DNA from: Saccharopolyspora hordei
GTDB taxonomy: Bacteria > Actinomycetota > Actinomycetes > Mycobacteriales > Pseudonocardiaceae
Assembly: GCF_013410345.1 (NCBI RefSeq)
Contig: NZ_JACCFJ010000001.1
Location: 3,757,001-3,821,000, forward strand
Length of the DNA stretch: 64,000 nt
Direction: 5' to 3'
Shown: in pieces, positions 1 to 8,631 of the stretch
Layout of the letters: the number at the start of each line of letters is the position of its first letter
Numbering within the stretch: the first letter of the stretch is position 1
Notes under the pieces: generated by a model
What the model was told of the DNA's origin: nothing
The model's database searches: none
What the model saw: only the letters and a program-made list of their open reading frames with translations
Position numbers and translations under genes: made by a program

Positions 1-594
1 CCCGAGCTCGGCGCTGGTGGGCACCACCTCGTCCTCGATGACCCGCCAGAGCATCGAGTACTGCGGCTGGTTCGACACCAGCGGGATCCGCAGCTCGCGG
101 GCGAGCTTGTGCGCGGCGCGGATCTGCTCGGCGGTCCACTCCGAGACCCCGATGTAGAGCGCCTTGCCCGCCCGGACCACGTCGGCGAAGGCCTCCACGG
201 TCTCCTCCAGCGGCGTCTCCGGGTCGAACCGGTGCGCCTGGTAGACGTCCACGTAGTCGGTCTGCAGCCGGCGCAGCGAGGCGTCGATCGACTCCGCGAT
301 GTGCTTGCGGGAGAGTCCGCGGTCGTTGCGCCCCGGCCCGACCGGGAAGTAGACCTTGGTGAAGATCTCCAGCCCGGACCGGCGTTCGCCGCGCAACGCC
401 CGGCCGAGCACCTCCTCAGCACGCCCTTCCGCGTAGACGTCGGCCGTGTCGAACGTGGTGATCCCGGCGTCGAGCGCCGCGCGGATGCACGCGTGCGCGG
501 CCTCCTCCTCGACCTGCGATCCGTGGGTCAGCCAGTTCCCGTAGGCGATCTCGCTGATCACCAGACCACTGCGGCCGAGATGGCGGAACTCCAT
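1..594 (-). CDS. Aldo/keto reductase, partial (C-terminus outside window)
   Basis: NADPH-dependent aldo/keto reductase, probably of the voltage-gated potassium channel beta-subunit-like/YajO group. The N-terminus reads MEFRHLGRSGLVISEIAYGNW, followed by the catalytic Asp/Tyr segment FDTADVYAEG, a Lys in IFTKVYFP and a His in DVYQAHRFD. Together these give the usual AKR tetrad. About 198 residues of a family that is usually 310-330 long are present. The gene continues past the left edge, so the cofactor-binding C-terminus is not seen. The ATG lies just upstream of the conserved first strand. Cytoplasmic; substrate not predictable. Confidence 0.9.
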   Translation of the reverse strand, partial: MEFRHLGRSGLVISEIAYGNWLTHGSQVEEEAAHACIRAALDAGITTFDTADVYAEGRAEEVLGRALRGERRSGLEIFTKVYFPVGPGRNDRGLSRKHIAESIDASLRRLQTDYVDVYQAHRFDPETPLEETVEAFADVVRAGKALYIGVSEWTAEQIRAAHKLARELRIPLVSNQPQYSMLWRVIEDEVVPTSAELG

Positions 595-707
595 CGTTCA
601 CCCCCCGCTCGTCGACGTGCCTCTCCGGAGCCCGCGCGGCTCCGGCACGAGTATGGCGCGCGACGCCGACCGCGGCCGGGCGGCCGAGGGCCCGCGACGC
701 GGGGCGA

Positions 708-1139
708 TCACGGCGCGTAGCGCGCCACGTAGCGCTTCTGCCAGGGGGTTTCGACCGCGCGCCGGTCGTGGTGGGCGCGCACGAAGGCCACCGCCTCGGC
801 CGCGGGCACCCCGTCGATGACCGCCAGGCAGGCCAGCGCCGTGCCGGTGCGTCCCCGGCCCCCACCGCAGGCGACCTCCACCCGCTCGTGCTCGGCCCGC
901 TCCCAGGCCTCGCGGAACACCCGGCGGGCCTCGTCCCTGTCGGCCGGCAGGCGGAAGTCCGGCCAGCGCAGCCACCGGCTCTCCCACTCCACCGGTGGTG
1001 GCTGCGTGCCGAGCAGGTACACCGCGAAGTCCGGGCGGGGCCCTGCCGGCAGCGGTCGCCGCAGGGCCCGCCCGCGGACCATGCGACCCGACGGCAGCTG
1101 CAGCACGCCGGGCGCGGTCGGCTCCCACGTGTCGATCAC
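708..1139 (-). CDS. Protein-tyrosine/dual-specificity phosphatase-like protein
   Basis: Small (143 aa) phosphatase of the cysteine-dependent PTP superfamily. The P-loop signature C-x5-R-T is visible as CGGGRGRTG (Cys91, Arg97). A WPD-type general-acid motif, WPDF, lies upstream near residue 60. The length matches a stand-alone phosphatase domain with no membrane segment, so it should act in the cytoplasm on phosphoprotein or small phosphoesters. It starts with GTG (GTGATCGACACG). It stands between the aldo/keto reductase and the divergent SDR gene without an obvious operon partner. Substrate unknown. Confidence 0.8.
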   Translation of the reverse strand: MIDTWEPTAPGVLQLPSGRMVRGRALRRPLPAGPRPDFAVYLLGTQPPPVEWESRWLRWPDFRLPADRDEARRVFREAWERAEHERVEVACGGGRGRTGTALACLAVIDGVPAAEAVAFVRAHHDRRAVETPWQKRYVARYAP

Positions 1140-1246
1140 CCCGCCAGGCTACCCACGGCGGGGTCCGCGGCGCACCCGATCACGGCTGCCCACTGCGGTG
1201 CGGCACCCTGGGAGCGACGACGTGCGACGACGGAAGGGGGACGGGC

Positions 1247-2026
1247 ATGGTCCAGGTGCCGGGCTCGGACGGCCTCGCGGGCGGGGTCGCGCTGGTGACC
1301 GGCGCGAGCGGCGGCATCGGCAGCGGCATCGCACGCCGGTTCGCGCAGGCCGGGGCGCGGGTGGTGGTCCAGTACCACCGCGACGAGGCCGGTGCGGCCG
1401 AGGTGGTCCGCGACATCGAGTCGGCCGGCGGCGAGGCCGTGGCCGCCCAGGCCGACCTCCGCACCCCCGAGGGCGCCGACAGCGTCGTGCGGGTCGCCCT
1501 CGACACCTTCGGGCAGGTCGACGCCGCGGTGCTCTGCGCCGGGACCCAGCCCGTGCAGCCGCTGGCCGAGATGTCGCTCGCCGACTTCCGCGCGGTGCAG
1601 GAATCCAATGTGGACGCGACGTTCCTCGTGCTGCAGGCGGCCCACCGCGCGATGTCCCGGCAGGACGGCGGCGGTGCCGTGGTCGCCATCGGGTCGATCG
1701 TGGGCTCCCAGCCGAAGCCGGGATCGGCGCACTACGCGGTGTCCAAGGCGGCGGTCGGCATGCTGGTGCGCGCGGCGGCCCTGGAGTACGCGCGCGACGG
1801 GGTCCGGGTCAACCTGGTCTCCCCCGGCCTGGTGGAACGCCCGACGATCCGGACGGACTGGCCGGAGGGCGTGGCGGCGTGGGAGTCAGGCAACCCGATC
1901 AGCCGGCTCGGGCGGCCGACGGACGTGGCCGACGCGTGCCTGTTCCTGTGCGGCCCGGCCAGCAGCTGGGTGACCGGGCAGGAGCTGGTCGTGGACGGCG
2001 GCGCCTCGGTCCGCCCCACCTGGTGA
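1247..2026 (+). CDS. SDR family oxidoreductase
   Basis: Classical short-chain dehydrogenase/reductase of 259 aa, typical family length. The Rossmann glycine motif TGASGGIG is at residues 18-25. The catalytic Ser is in IGSIVGS and the YxxxK pair in HYAVSK. The NNAG motif is degenerate (LCAGTQ). The C-terminal GQELVVDGG is the usual end. The ATG at 1247 follows a GGGGGACGGGC purine stretch; longer upstream frames give non-conserved sequence. The cupin gene begins at or just after the stop codon, so the two are probably co-transcribed. Likely an NAD(P)H-dependent 3-oxoacyl- or sugar-type reductase; substrate unassigned. Confidence 0.9.
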   Translation: MVQVPGSDGLAGGVALVTGASGGIGSGIARRFAQAGARVVVQYHRDEAGAAEVVRDIESAGGEAVAAQADLRTPEGADSVVRVALDTFGQVDAAVLCAGTQPVQPLAEMSLADFRAVQESNVDATFLVLQAAHRAMSRQDGGGAVVAIGSIVGSQPKPGSAHYAVSKAAVGMLVRAAALEYARDGVRVNLVSPGLVERPTIRTDWPEGVAAWESGNPISRLGRPTDVADACLFLCGPASSWVTGQELVVDGGASVRPTW

Positions 2027-2067
2027 GCCGCGCGGACCCCGAACACGACGACCCGGGAGGTGGGACG

Positions 2068-2547
2068 GTGGCACTCGGTGTGCCCGGCGGGGACGACCCG
2101 GCCGTCGGGCGAGCGCTGGTCGAACGGCTCGGCCTGGAGCCGCTGGAGGGCGAGGGCGGTCACGTGCGGCGGACGTACGCCGACGGGACCCTGTCCTCCG
2201 CGCTGTACCTCATGGTGGCGCCGGACTTCTCCGCCCTGCACAAGCTGGACACCACCGAGGTGTACCACTGGCAGGGCGGAGCTCCGGTCCGGATGCTCGT
2301 GCTCGAGCCCGACGGCACCAGCCGCCGGGTGGTGCTGGGGCCCGACCTCGACGCCGGTCAGGTGCTGCAGACCGTCGTCCCGGCCGGCGCCTGGCAGGGC
2401 TCCCGGCCGGACGGCGGGTGGTCGCTGGTGGGGCTGACGCTCGCGCCACCGTTCCACGTCGGCGGGTTCACCCTCGGCACGCGCGCCGAGCTCCGCCGCG
2501 GCTGGCCCGCGGTCGCCGACGAGATCGACGAGCTGACGCGGGAGTGA
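2068..2547 (+). CDS. Cupin domain protein (DUF985 / cupin_5 family)
   Basis: 159-residue single-domain cupin of the DUF985 type. Family hallmarks are the start LVERLGLEPLEGEGGHVRRTY, the central HKLDTTEVYHWQGGAPVRM metal/cupin motif and the terminal APPFHVGGFTLG motif. These proteins form a beta-barrel; relatives are suspected sugar-binding or isomerase-like enzymes, but no reaction is established. GTG at 2068 is chosen because GGGAGGTGGG lies just upstream. An alternative GTG at 2023 would overlap the SDR stop codon. Downstream of the SDR gene by 41 bp, probably the same transcript. Confidence 0.8.
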   Translation: MALGVPGGDDPAVGRALVERLGLEPLEGEGGHVRRTYADGTLSSALYLMVAPDFSALHKLDTTEVYHWQGGAPVRMLVLEPDGTSRRVVLGPDLDAGQVLQTVVPAGAWQGSRPDGGWSLVGLTLAPPFHVGGFTLGTRAELRRGWPAVADEIDELTRE

Positions 2548-2550
2548 CCG

Positions 2551-3399
2551 TCACACGCTGACCTCACCCCGGACGCAGTCCGCCACCGCGCCCCCGACCC
2601 AGGTGGTGCCGTGCTCGTCACGGTCGACCGTCACCCGGCCGTCGGCTCCCACCACCGTGCCCTGGCGCGCGACGTAGTGCTCGGGAGCGCGGCCGCTGTC
2701 GATGAGCCACTGCGCGAGGCCGGCGTTGAGGCTGCCCGTCACCGGGTCCTCGACCACCTGCCCACCGCCCGGGAAGAACGCGCGCACCTCGAACTGGTGC
2801 GCCGCACCCGGTGGTTGCGGGCCCACCACCCCCAGCGGCGGCAGCGTCGCCGGCGGGGTGGGCACCTGCAGCACCTCCTCCGCGCTGCCGAGCAGGACCG
2901 CCACCCAGCCGGGCCCGTTGTCCACCCACTGGGCGTCACGCAGCTGCCCCGGCGCCAGGTCCAACCCGCGGGCGAGCGCGGCGCGCAGCCCGTCGTCGAC
3001 CGGGCCCTGGCGCACCAGCGGCGGGGCGGCGAAGGCGTACCGGCCCTCCGCCACGCGCAGCTCGACGAGGCCGGCGGCGCACTCCTGGACCACGCGCGGC
3101 CCGACCGGGCCCGGTTGCCGGGTGGCCCAGGCGTGGCAGCTGCCGAGCGTGGGGTGGCCGGCGAACGGCAGCTCACCGGACGCGGTGAAGATCCGCACCC
3201 GGTAGTCGGCCCCCGGGCGGGTCGGCGGCAGCAGGAACGTGGTCTCGGAGAGGTTGGTCCACCGCGCGAAGCGCTGCATCTGCTCGTCGGTCATGCCGTC
3301 GGCGTCCAGCACCACGGCGAGCGGGTTGCCCAGGCACGGGGCCGTGCCGAACACGTCGACCTGGGCGAAGGGGCGGCGGTGTCCACGGGATGTCGTCAC
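2551..3399 (-). CDS. PhzF family phenazine biosynthesis-like isomerase
   Basis: 282 aa, the normal length for PhzF/diaminopimelate-epimerase-fold proteins. N-terminal strand QVDVFGTAPCLGNPLAVVLDADG, the catalytic Glu in WTNLSETTFLLPP (PhzF E45 equivalent), the GHPTLGSCHAW motif and the second-lobe motif EDPVTGSLNAGLAQWL are all present. PhzF isomerises a dihydroanthranilate in phenazine producers, but most homologues sit outside phenazine clusters, as here, and their substrate is unknown. The GTG start at 3399 gives the conserved N-terminus. Its stop lies 3 bp from the stop of the cupin gene on the other strand. Confidence 0.88.
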   Translation of the reverse strand: MTTSRGHRRPFAQVDVFGTAPCLGNPLAVVLDADGMTDEQMQRFARWTNLSETTFLLPPTRPGADYRVRIFTASGELPFAGHPTLGSCHAWATRQPGPVGPRVVQECAAGLVELRVAEGRYAFAAPPLVRQGPVDDGLRAALARGLDLAPGQLRDAQWVDNGPGWVAVLLGSAEEVLQVPTPPATLPPLGVVGPQPPGAAHQFEVRAFFPGGGQVVEDPVTGSLNAGLAQWLIDSGRAPEHYVARQGTVVGADGRVTVDRDEHGTTWVGGAVADCVRGEVSV

Positions 3400-3527
3400 C
3401 GGCCCATGCTCGCAGCGAACCGGCCCGGTGCGCGAGGTCCAATCCCGGCCCGGTGGCCCGGCCGCGGCGCCGGCCGCCGGACGCGACCGGCCACAGTGGA
3501 CACCCCGGTCGGGCGGCGCGTTCGGTG

Positions 3528-4650
3528 ATGAGCCCTGCAGGCCAACCACGTGCTGTGGGAGGTCCCGGCGCGAGCGGGGTTCCCCGCGGTCTGCGCGTCG
3601 CGGCTGCCGTGGGGTGGCGCCTGCTGGTGCCGGTCGCCGTGCTGTGGGTGGTGTGGCGGGTCTTCGAGCCGCTCTACGGCGAGGTCATGTCGGTCGCGGT
3701 CGCCGCGCTGCCGGCCGCGCTCATGGTCCCGGCGGTGGACTGGCTGGTGCGACGGGGCTTCCGCGCACCCTGGCCTCCGTGCTGGTGCTCGTCGGCGGCC
3801 TGTGCGCGCTCGGCGCGGTGCTCGCCGTGGTGGTCGGCACGCTGGTCGAGGGCTTCTCCGGACTGTCGGCGCAGCTGACCGCGAGCTTCGAGCGGATCCA
3901 CCGGTGGCTCCTGCGCGGTCCGCTGGACCTCGACCAGCAGCAGCTCGACGAGGTGTTCCGGCAGCTCACGCAGGCGCTGCGGATCGACCAGGGCGGCCTG
4001 CCGACGACCGCGCTGGCCACCACCGGCACGCTGCTGCGGGTCCTGGCCGGGACGCTGCTCGGGCTGTTCACCCTGTTCTTCCTCCGCGGCGCCGGCCGGA
4101 CCTGGTCGTTCGTGGTGGGCGTGCTGGTACCGCGGCACGTCCGCGACCGCGTGCACGTCGCCGGACGGCGCGGGTTCGGCACGCCGGTGGCCCACGTCCG
4201 CGCGACGGCGGCGGTGGCGTTCCTCGACGCCGCGCTGATCGGCACCGGCGCGGCGGTGCCCGGCGTGCCGCTGCCGTTCGTGCTGGCCGTGGTGATCTTC
4301 CTCTACGCGTTCGTGCCCTGCGTCGGCGCGGTGGTCCCCGGCGGGCTGGCGGTGCTCGGTCGCGCTGGCCGCCGACGGGTTCGTCACCGCGTTGATCATG
4401 CTGGCGTCGGAGTGGGCGTGATGCAGGTGGAGGGACACGTGCTGCAGCCGCTGCTGCTCGGCCACGCCGTCCGGCTGCACCCGCTGGCGGTGGTGCTCAG
4501 CGTGGCCTCGGGCTCCACCGCCGCCGGAGTGGGCGGTGCGGTGCTGGCCGTCCCGCTGGTGGCCACGGCGAACACCGTCGTGCGCTCGCTGGCGGCCGAC
4601 TCCCGGACCGCCCCGGGCCCGGGCGCGGACAGCCAGCACCCGTGGGGCCG
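3528..4650 (+). pseudogene. AI-2E (PerM) family transporter, frame-disrupted
   Basis: Homologue of the AI-2E/PerM family of eight-helix membrane exporters, recognisable only across three reading-frame changes. Frame one carries the N-terminal helices (LLVPVAVLWVVWRVFEPLYG). A missing base near 3757 moves to LASVLVLVGGLCALGAVLAV. An extra G near 4358 switches to VALAADGFVTALIML, and a missing G near 4403 restores MQVEGHVLQPLLLGHAVRLHPLAVV, the family's signature. The frame then runs without a stop into the convergent gene. Three single-base edits would repair most of it, so sequence error is as likely as a real pseudogene. Confidence 0.75.
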
Positions 4651-5055
4651 TCAGGCCCGGAACTGCGCGAGGCGGTGCTCCAGCTCGTCCCCGGCGTTCG
4701 GCATGCGGAACGCCGGGGGCAGCACCAGGCCCGGGCTGCGGCCCCGGACCGCCTCGCCCAGGAACTGCCGCACCACCTCCGTGCCCGGCAGGATGTCGCC
4801 GCCCAGGAACTGCAGCGCGGTGGTGTCCCCGGTGCCGTCGGTCTCGATCCGCAGCGCCCACCCGCTGACCTCGTCCCAGGTCAACAGCAGCGGGAACTCC
4901 AGCAGTGTCGGCACGCGCGAGCGCAGCAGGATGATCGCGGTGGCCAGCCCGTCGTCGAAGTCGACGTCCACCTCCGCCACGTCGTCCCCCAGCGCGTCCG
5001 CCACGGACCGGATGTAGTCGACCAGGCCGCTGGCCGCGGGCCCCCTCGTGTCCAT
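4651..5055 (-). CDS. DUF6292-like small protein
   Basis: 134 aa protein resembling the DUF6292 family common in Pseudonocardiaceae, to judge by the pattern DYIRSVADALG...LLTWDEVSGWALRIET...LQFLGGDILPGTEVVRQFL. No signal peptide, membrane segment or catalytic motif; function unknown, probably cytoplasmic. ATG at 5055 has GGGGGACGGCG immediately upstream. A second ATG at 5082 with a GAGG site is also possible and would add nine residues. Convergent with the broken transporter gene. Confidence 0.7.
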   Translation of the reverse strand: MDTRGPAASGLVDYIRSVADALGDDVAEVDVDFDDGLATAIILLRSRVPTLLEFPLLLTWDEVSGWALRIETDGTGDTTALQFLGGDILPGTEVVRQFLGEAVRGRSPGLVLPPAFRMPNAGDELEHRLAQFRA

Positions 5056-5294
5056 CGCCGTCCCCCCTCGGTGCTCGGACATCCGCACCTCACGGGTATC
5101 CACGCCGACCTGGGGACAGACGTCCCGAAGGCGTGAACCGTCCGCTGGGGACCGGGGCACGTGCGCCGCAGGCTCCTCAGCGGTCACACCAGCACCGGTC
5201 GGCGCCGCACGCAACCGGAACCTCGTCGGATGCATGCACCAGCCGCACAGTGGGTAGTCGGGGAGTCACCAACCCGTTGGAAGGGAGTCCCACC

Positions 5295-5555
5295 ATGGGC
5301 GTGCTCAGCTGGATCGTGTTCGGCCTGATCGCCGGTGCGATCGCGAAGTTCATCCTCCCCGGCAAGGACCCGGGCGGGATCATCGTGACCATCCTGATCG
5401 GCATCGTCGGCGGGTTCCTCGGCGGCTGGATCGGGTCGCAGTTCACCGGCACCGGAGTGACCGGCTTCAACCTGATGAGTTTCGTGTGGGCCATCGTCGG
5501 CGCACTGATCCTGCTGGCGATCTACCGCATGATCTTCCACCGCAGCCACGCCTGA
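5295..5555 (+). CDS. GlsB/YeaQ/YmgE family membrane protein
   Basis: 86-residue integral membrane protein of the transglycosylase-associated (GlsB/YeaQ/YmgE) family, often stress induced. Three hydrophobic helices are visible: WIVFGLIAGAIAKFIL, IIVTILIGIVGGFLGGWIG and FVWAIVGALILLAIYRM. The characteristic PGKDPGGII loop separates the first two. Length is typical. ATG at 5295 is preceded by AAGGGAG. Despite the family name there is no enzymatic domain; the role is probably envelope stress. Stands alone between unrelated genes. Confidence 0.92.
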   Translation: MGVLSWIVFGLIAGAIAKFILPGKDPGGIIVTILIGIVGGFLGGWIGSQFTGTGVTGFNLMSFVWAIVGALILLAIYRMIFHRSHA

Positions 5556-5759
5556 CCAGCGCCCTCCGGGGCCGACCACGGGCGTCGACCGAACGGGCGC
5601 TTCGCCCCTCCGCGGGAGGTGAGGACCTGCACCGATGAGCGGGGTCTGCGAGAGTTGGACCACCGCGATCACGCCACCGCGACACCTCCGGCCGATCCCG
5701 GAGGCGCGATGTCCCGATCACCGTGCCACTCCGCAGGCCCCGACTCACCGGAGGTCTCC

Positions 5760-6812
5760 ATGGCATCCCCGCACGGACGCCGCGTCCACCTGGTCGGTTC
5801 GCTGCCGCGCAGCGTCGCCCCCGACGCCGCTTCCGGCGTGCGCTGGGCGCTCCACCACGCCGGGGCCGCCGAGCTCGACGCGCTGCCCAGCGACGTGGAC
5901 CCGGACTGGATCCTCACCTACCTGCTGTCCCGCGCCGCGGTCCCGGCGTTCGAGGTGGTCAAGCACGGGGACGGCAGCTGCTACGCCCAGCTCCCGGTGC
6001 ACCGGGTGCGTCCCGGGCACCGGTTGACCGTCGACGACGTCGCGCTGGGCCGACCGCGCGTCGCGGACGCGGCCGTCGCCGCGCGCCGCGAGCTCGGCGT
6101 CGCCCCGCCCGTGCAGATCAGCGTGCCGTCCCCCGTGGACCTGGCGGTGTTCACCGTGGGCGTGGCGCAGCTGCCGCGGGTGCTCACGGTCTACGAGCAG
6201 ATGGTGTGCTCGGAGGTCGCGTCCATCGCGGAGCGGCACGGCGCCGCGGTGACCTTCCAGCTGGAGTCGCCTGCGGTGCTCTACGCCATGCAGCGGGTGC
6301 CCGGCGCGGCCCGCCCGGCCGCGGCGCGCGTGCTCGCGCACCAGCTGTCCCGGGTGATCACCGCCGTCCCGCGGTCCACGCGGTGGACGCTGCACCTGTG
6401 CTACGGCGACCTCGGGCACCGGGCGCTGTTCCGGCCGGCCGGGTTGCGCCACGCCGTGCTGGTGGTCAACGCGCTGGCGGCGCGGCTGCGGACGACCGGG
6501 CACCGGGTGCCCGCCGTGCACGTCCCGATGGCCCACGGCGACCAGCCGCCGCCCTCCTCCGCGTCGGCCTACGTGCCGCTGCGCGACCTCGTCCGCGGCA
6601 TCGACGTCATCGCGGGCTGCGTCGACGAGCACCACCCGGGGCTGTCCGCGCGGGCGCTCCGGCACACCGAGGCCGCGCTGGGCCAGCCCGTGGCCGGTGT
6701 CGCGGCCGCGTGCGGGCTCGGGCGCCGCACGGAGGAGGAGGCCCGGCTCAACGTCGAGCTCGCCGGCCGGCTCGCGCAGCTCGGCCCGGTCCGGCTGCCC
6801 GCCGCCGTGTGA
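5760..6812 (+). CDS. UROD/MetE-like barrel protein
   Basis: 350 aa protein with the fold of the C-terminal half of cobalamin-independent methionine synthase. It begins HLVGSLPR. It retains an H-x-C pair in TLHLCYGDLGH and a Cys in ACGLGRRTEEEA, matching the zinc-ligand positions of MetE. The N-terminal MetE half is missing, so it is the 'MetE-like/UROD-like' type that transfers or accepts methyl groups in poorly known reactions. ATG at 5760 has a good CGGAGG site. An alternative ATG at 5709 also has GGAGG. No operon partner. Confidence 0.75.
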   Translation: MASPHGRRVHLVGSLPRSVAPDAASGVRWALHHAGAAELDALPSDVDPDWILTYLLSRAAVPAFEVVKHGDGSCYAQLPVHRVRPGHRLTVDDVALGRPRVADAAVAARRELGVAPPVQISVPSPVDLAVFTVGVAQLPRVLTVYEQMVCSEVASIAERHGAAVTFQLESPAVLYAMQRVPGAARPAAARVLAHQLSRVITAVPRSTRWTLHLCYGDLGHRALFRPAGLRHAVLVVNALAARLRTTGHRVPAVHVPMAHGDQPPPSSASAYVPLRDLVRGIDVIAGCVDEHHPGLSARALRHTEAALGQPVAGVAAACGLGRRTEEEARLNVELAGRLAQLGPVRLPAAV

Positions 6813-6830
6813 CCAGCGGCGGCGCTGGGC

Positions 6831-7355
6831 TCACTCCGTGGTGACGTGGGCCTGCTTCGCCGCGGCGTTGTCGATCCGCCGGAGCTCGGCGAGGTGGGCG
6901 CACTGGTCGATCAGGCTCGACAGCGGCTGGGCCGTGCCCGCCTCCCCCGCTCGCCGGTGCTTGGTCGCCGCGGGGACGTGCACCACGCCGTGCGCACCCG
7001 CGGCCAGCGGCGAGCTGGGGTCGGTGGTCACGGCGAGCACCCGGCCGCCCGCAGCGCGGGCCACCTCGGCCGCGCGCACGGTCCCCGGCGTGGTACCCGA
7101 GCCCGACACCGCCACCAGGGCGTCGCCGGTCGTCATCGCCGGGGCGGTCGCCTCCCCGACGACGTGCGCCCGGGAGCCCAGGTGGACCAGCCGCATCGCG
7201 AAGGCGCTGGCCATGAACCCCGAGCGACCGGCGCCGGCGACGAACACCCGCTGCGCCGCGTCGAGCTCGGCCACCGCGGCCTCGAGCCGGGCGCGGTCGG
7301 TGCGGGCCAGGACCGCGCTGATCTCGTCCTGGACGGTTGCCACCAGGTCGTTCAC
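6831..7355 (-). CDS. hxlB: 6-phospho-3-hexuloisomerase (SIS domain)
   Basis: 174 aa SIS-domain sugar-phosphate isomerase of the 6-phospho-3-hexuloisomerase (PHI) type. The protein shows the phosphosugar-binding segments FVAGAGRSGFMASAFAMRL, ALVAVSGSGTTPGTV and LAVTTDPSSPLA, in a single SIS domain of the length usual for PHI. The known reaction converts 3-hexulose-6-phosphate to fructose-6-phosphate in the ribulose monophosphate pathway. Its GTG start overlaps the stop of the FAH-HPS gene (GTGA), giving translational coupling with the matching synthase domain and supporting the assignment. The usual partner for formaldehyde fixation is present as a fusion domain. Confidence 0.8.
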   Translation of the reverse strand: MNDLVATVQDEISAVLARTDRARLEAAVAELDAAQRVFVAGAGRSGFMASAFAMRLVHLGSRAHVVGEATAPAMTTGDALVAVSGSGTTPGTVRAAEVARAAGGRVLAVTTDPSSPLAAGAHGVVHVPAATKHRRAGEAGTAQPLSSLIDQCAHLAELRRIDNAAAKQAHVTTE

Positions 7356-8631
7356 CGCTGTGCTCCTCGGATCGCCTCGGACAGCGTCGCTGCCGCCCGC
7401 CCCGGGGCCGGGGCCGAGGTGATCGCCGAACCGACGATCACGCGGAGGTCCGGGTGCGCGGCGCGCAGCCGGACCACCTCGGCGAGGCCGAGGCCGCCGG
7501 CCACCGCGACCGACCGCCCCCTCGTCCAGGGGCCCAGCGCCGCCTCCACCCCGGCCCCGCCCGCCTGCGCGTCCTTCCCGACGTGCGCGGTGACGACCAC
7601 GTCGGCGGGCAGCCGGGCGAGCAGCGCGTCGCGGCGCAGGGGCCCGGTCTCCACGAGGTCGAGCACGGTCTCTCCCCCGGCCTCGGTGGCCACCTCGACA
7701 CAGCGGTCGATGGTGGCGTCGGCCGCCAGGGCCAGGACGGTCGCGCCGCGGGCCCCGGCAGTGAAGGCCATGCCGGACTCGGTGGCCGCGTCGTCGGCGG
7801 TCTTGAGGTCGGCGAGCACCGGGGTGGTGCCCGCCGCGGCGACCACCTCGGACACGCTCGCCGTGCCGTACCGCTTGATCAGCGAGGTGCCCACCTCGAC
7901 CCAGTCGGCGTGCGGCGCGACGTCCCGGGTGGTCCGGACCGCCTCCCAGGCATGCGCGCTCCGCACCACCGGGCAGCGCAGCGCGCCGATCCCGGCGACC
8001 TCCGCGGTCACCGACACGCCTGGGCGCAGCGGCGCCGTGGTCCCGGGGGCACCGGTGCGCACCACGTCGCCCGGGCGCAGCCCGACCAGTTCGGACAGGT
8101 ACGCCACCACCTCGAACGGGCCGCGGGCGAGGTCGGCCGTGCTCGCCGACGCCACCTCGACGTCGTCGAGCCGCAGCGAGATCCGCGCGTCGTCGACGGC
8201 CACGTCGGTCTCGATCCACGGGCCGCGCGGGGTGAAGCCGCTGCGGCTCCCCGCCTCCGTCCACAGTGGATCCATTGCTGCGCGTCGCGTCCGGTGACGT
8301 CCAGCGCGACGGTGAACCCGCGCAGCGCGGCGGGCACGTCCTCGGCCCGGGCGTGGCGCAGCGGCGCGCCGGCCACCACCGCGAGCTCGGCTTCGGCGTC
8401 CACCCGGCCGATCCCGTCCGGGAGCGGGACGGGCTCGCCGGGCCCGACCACGCCGGCCGCGGCCTCGAGGAACGCACCCGGTGGCAGCGCGCGGTCGGCC
8501 GGGCCGGTGTGGTGCGCCGTGCCGAACACCGTCCCGGGACCCGCCGGCGCCAGCAGCGTCCCGGGCACCTCCCCGTCGACCGCCTCCGCCGTGGTCGCGC
8601 GGGTGCCGTCCCAGTGGCGCACGATCCTCAC
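7352..8631 (-). CDS. Fumarylacetoacetate hydrolase - hexulose-6-phosphate synthase fusion (one frame disruption)
   Basis: Two-domain protein of about 425 aa. The N-terminal part is a fumarylacetoacetate hydrolase (FAH) domain, from VRIVRHWDGTRA through VDAEAELAVVAG and FTPRGPWIETD to LRPGDVVRTGAPG. The C-terminal part is an HPS/OMP-decarboxylase-suprafamily barrel with WVEVGTSLIKRYG, VLADLKTADDA, VVTAHVGKDAQAGG and VAVAGGLGL. The first barrel strand coincides with the last FAH strand (LRCPVVRS), and the Asp usual there is Arg. The GTG at 8631 overlaps the MFS stop. One base is missing near 8277 (QQ/MDPLWTE), so as written the frame breaks between FAH halves; either error, or restart at the ATG at 8275. 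Confidence 0.78.

Noticed and set aside
3528-4650. Treating the AI-2E region as several short real genes
   Set aside because: The pieces align in order along one family when three single-base frame changes are allowed, and none has its own RBS except the first.
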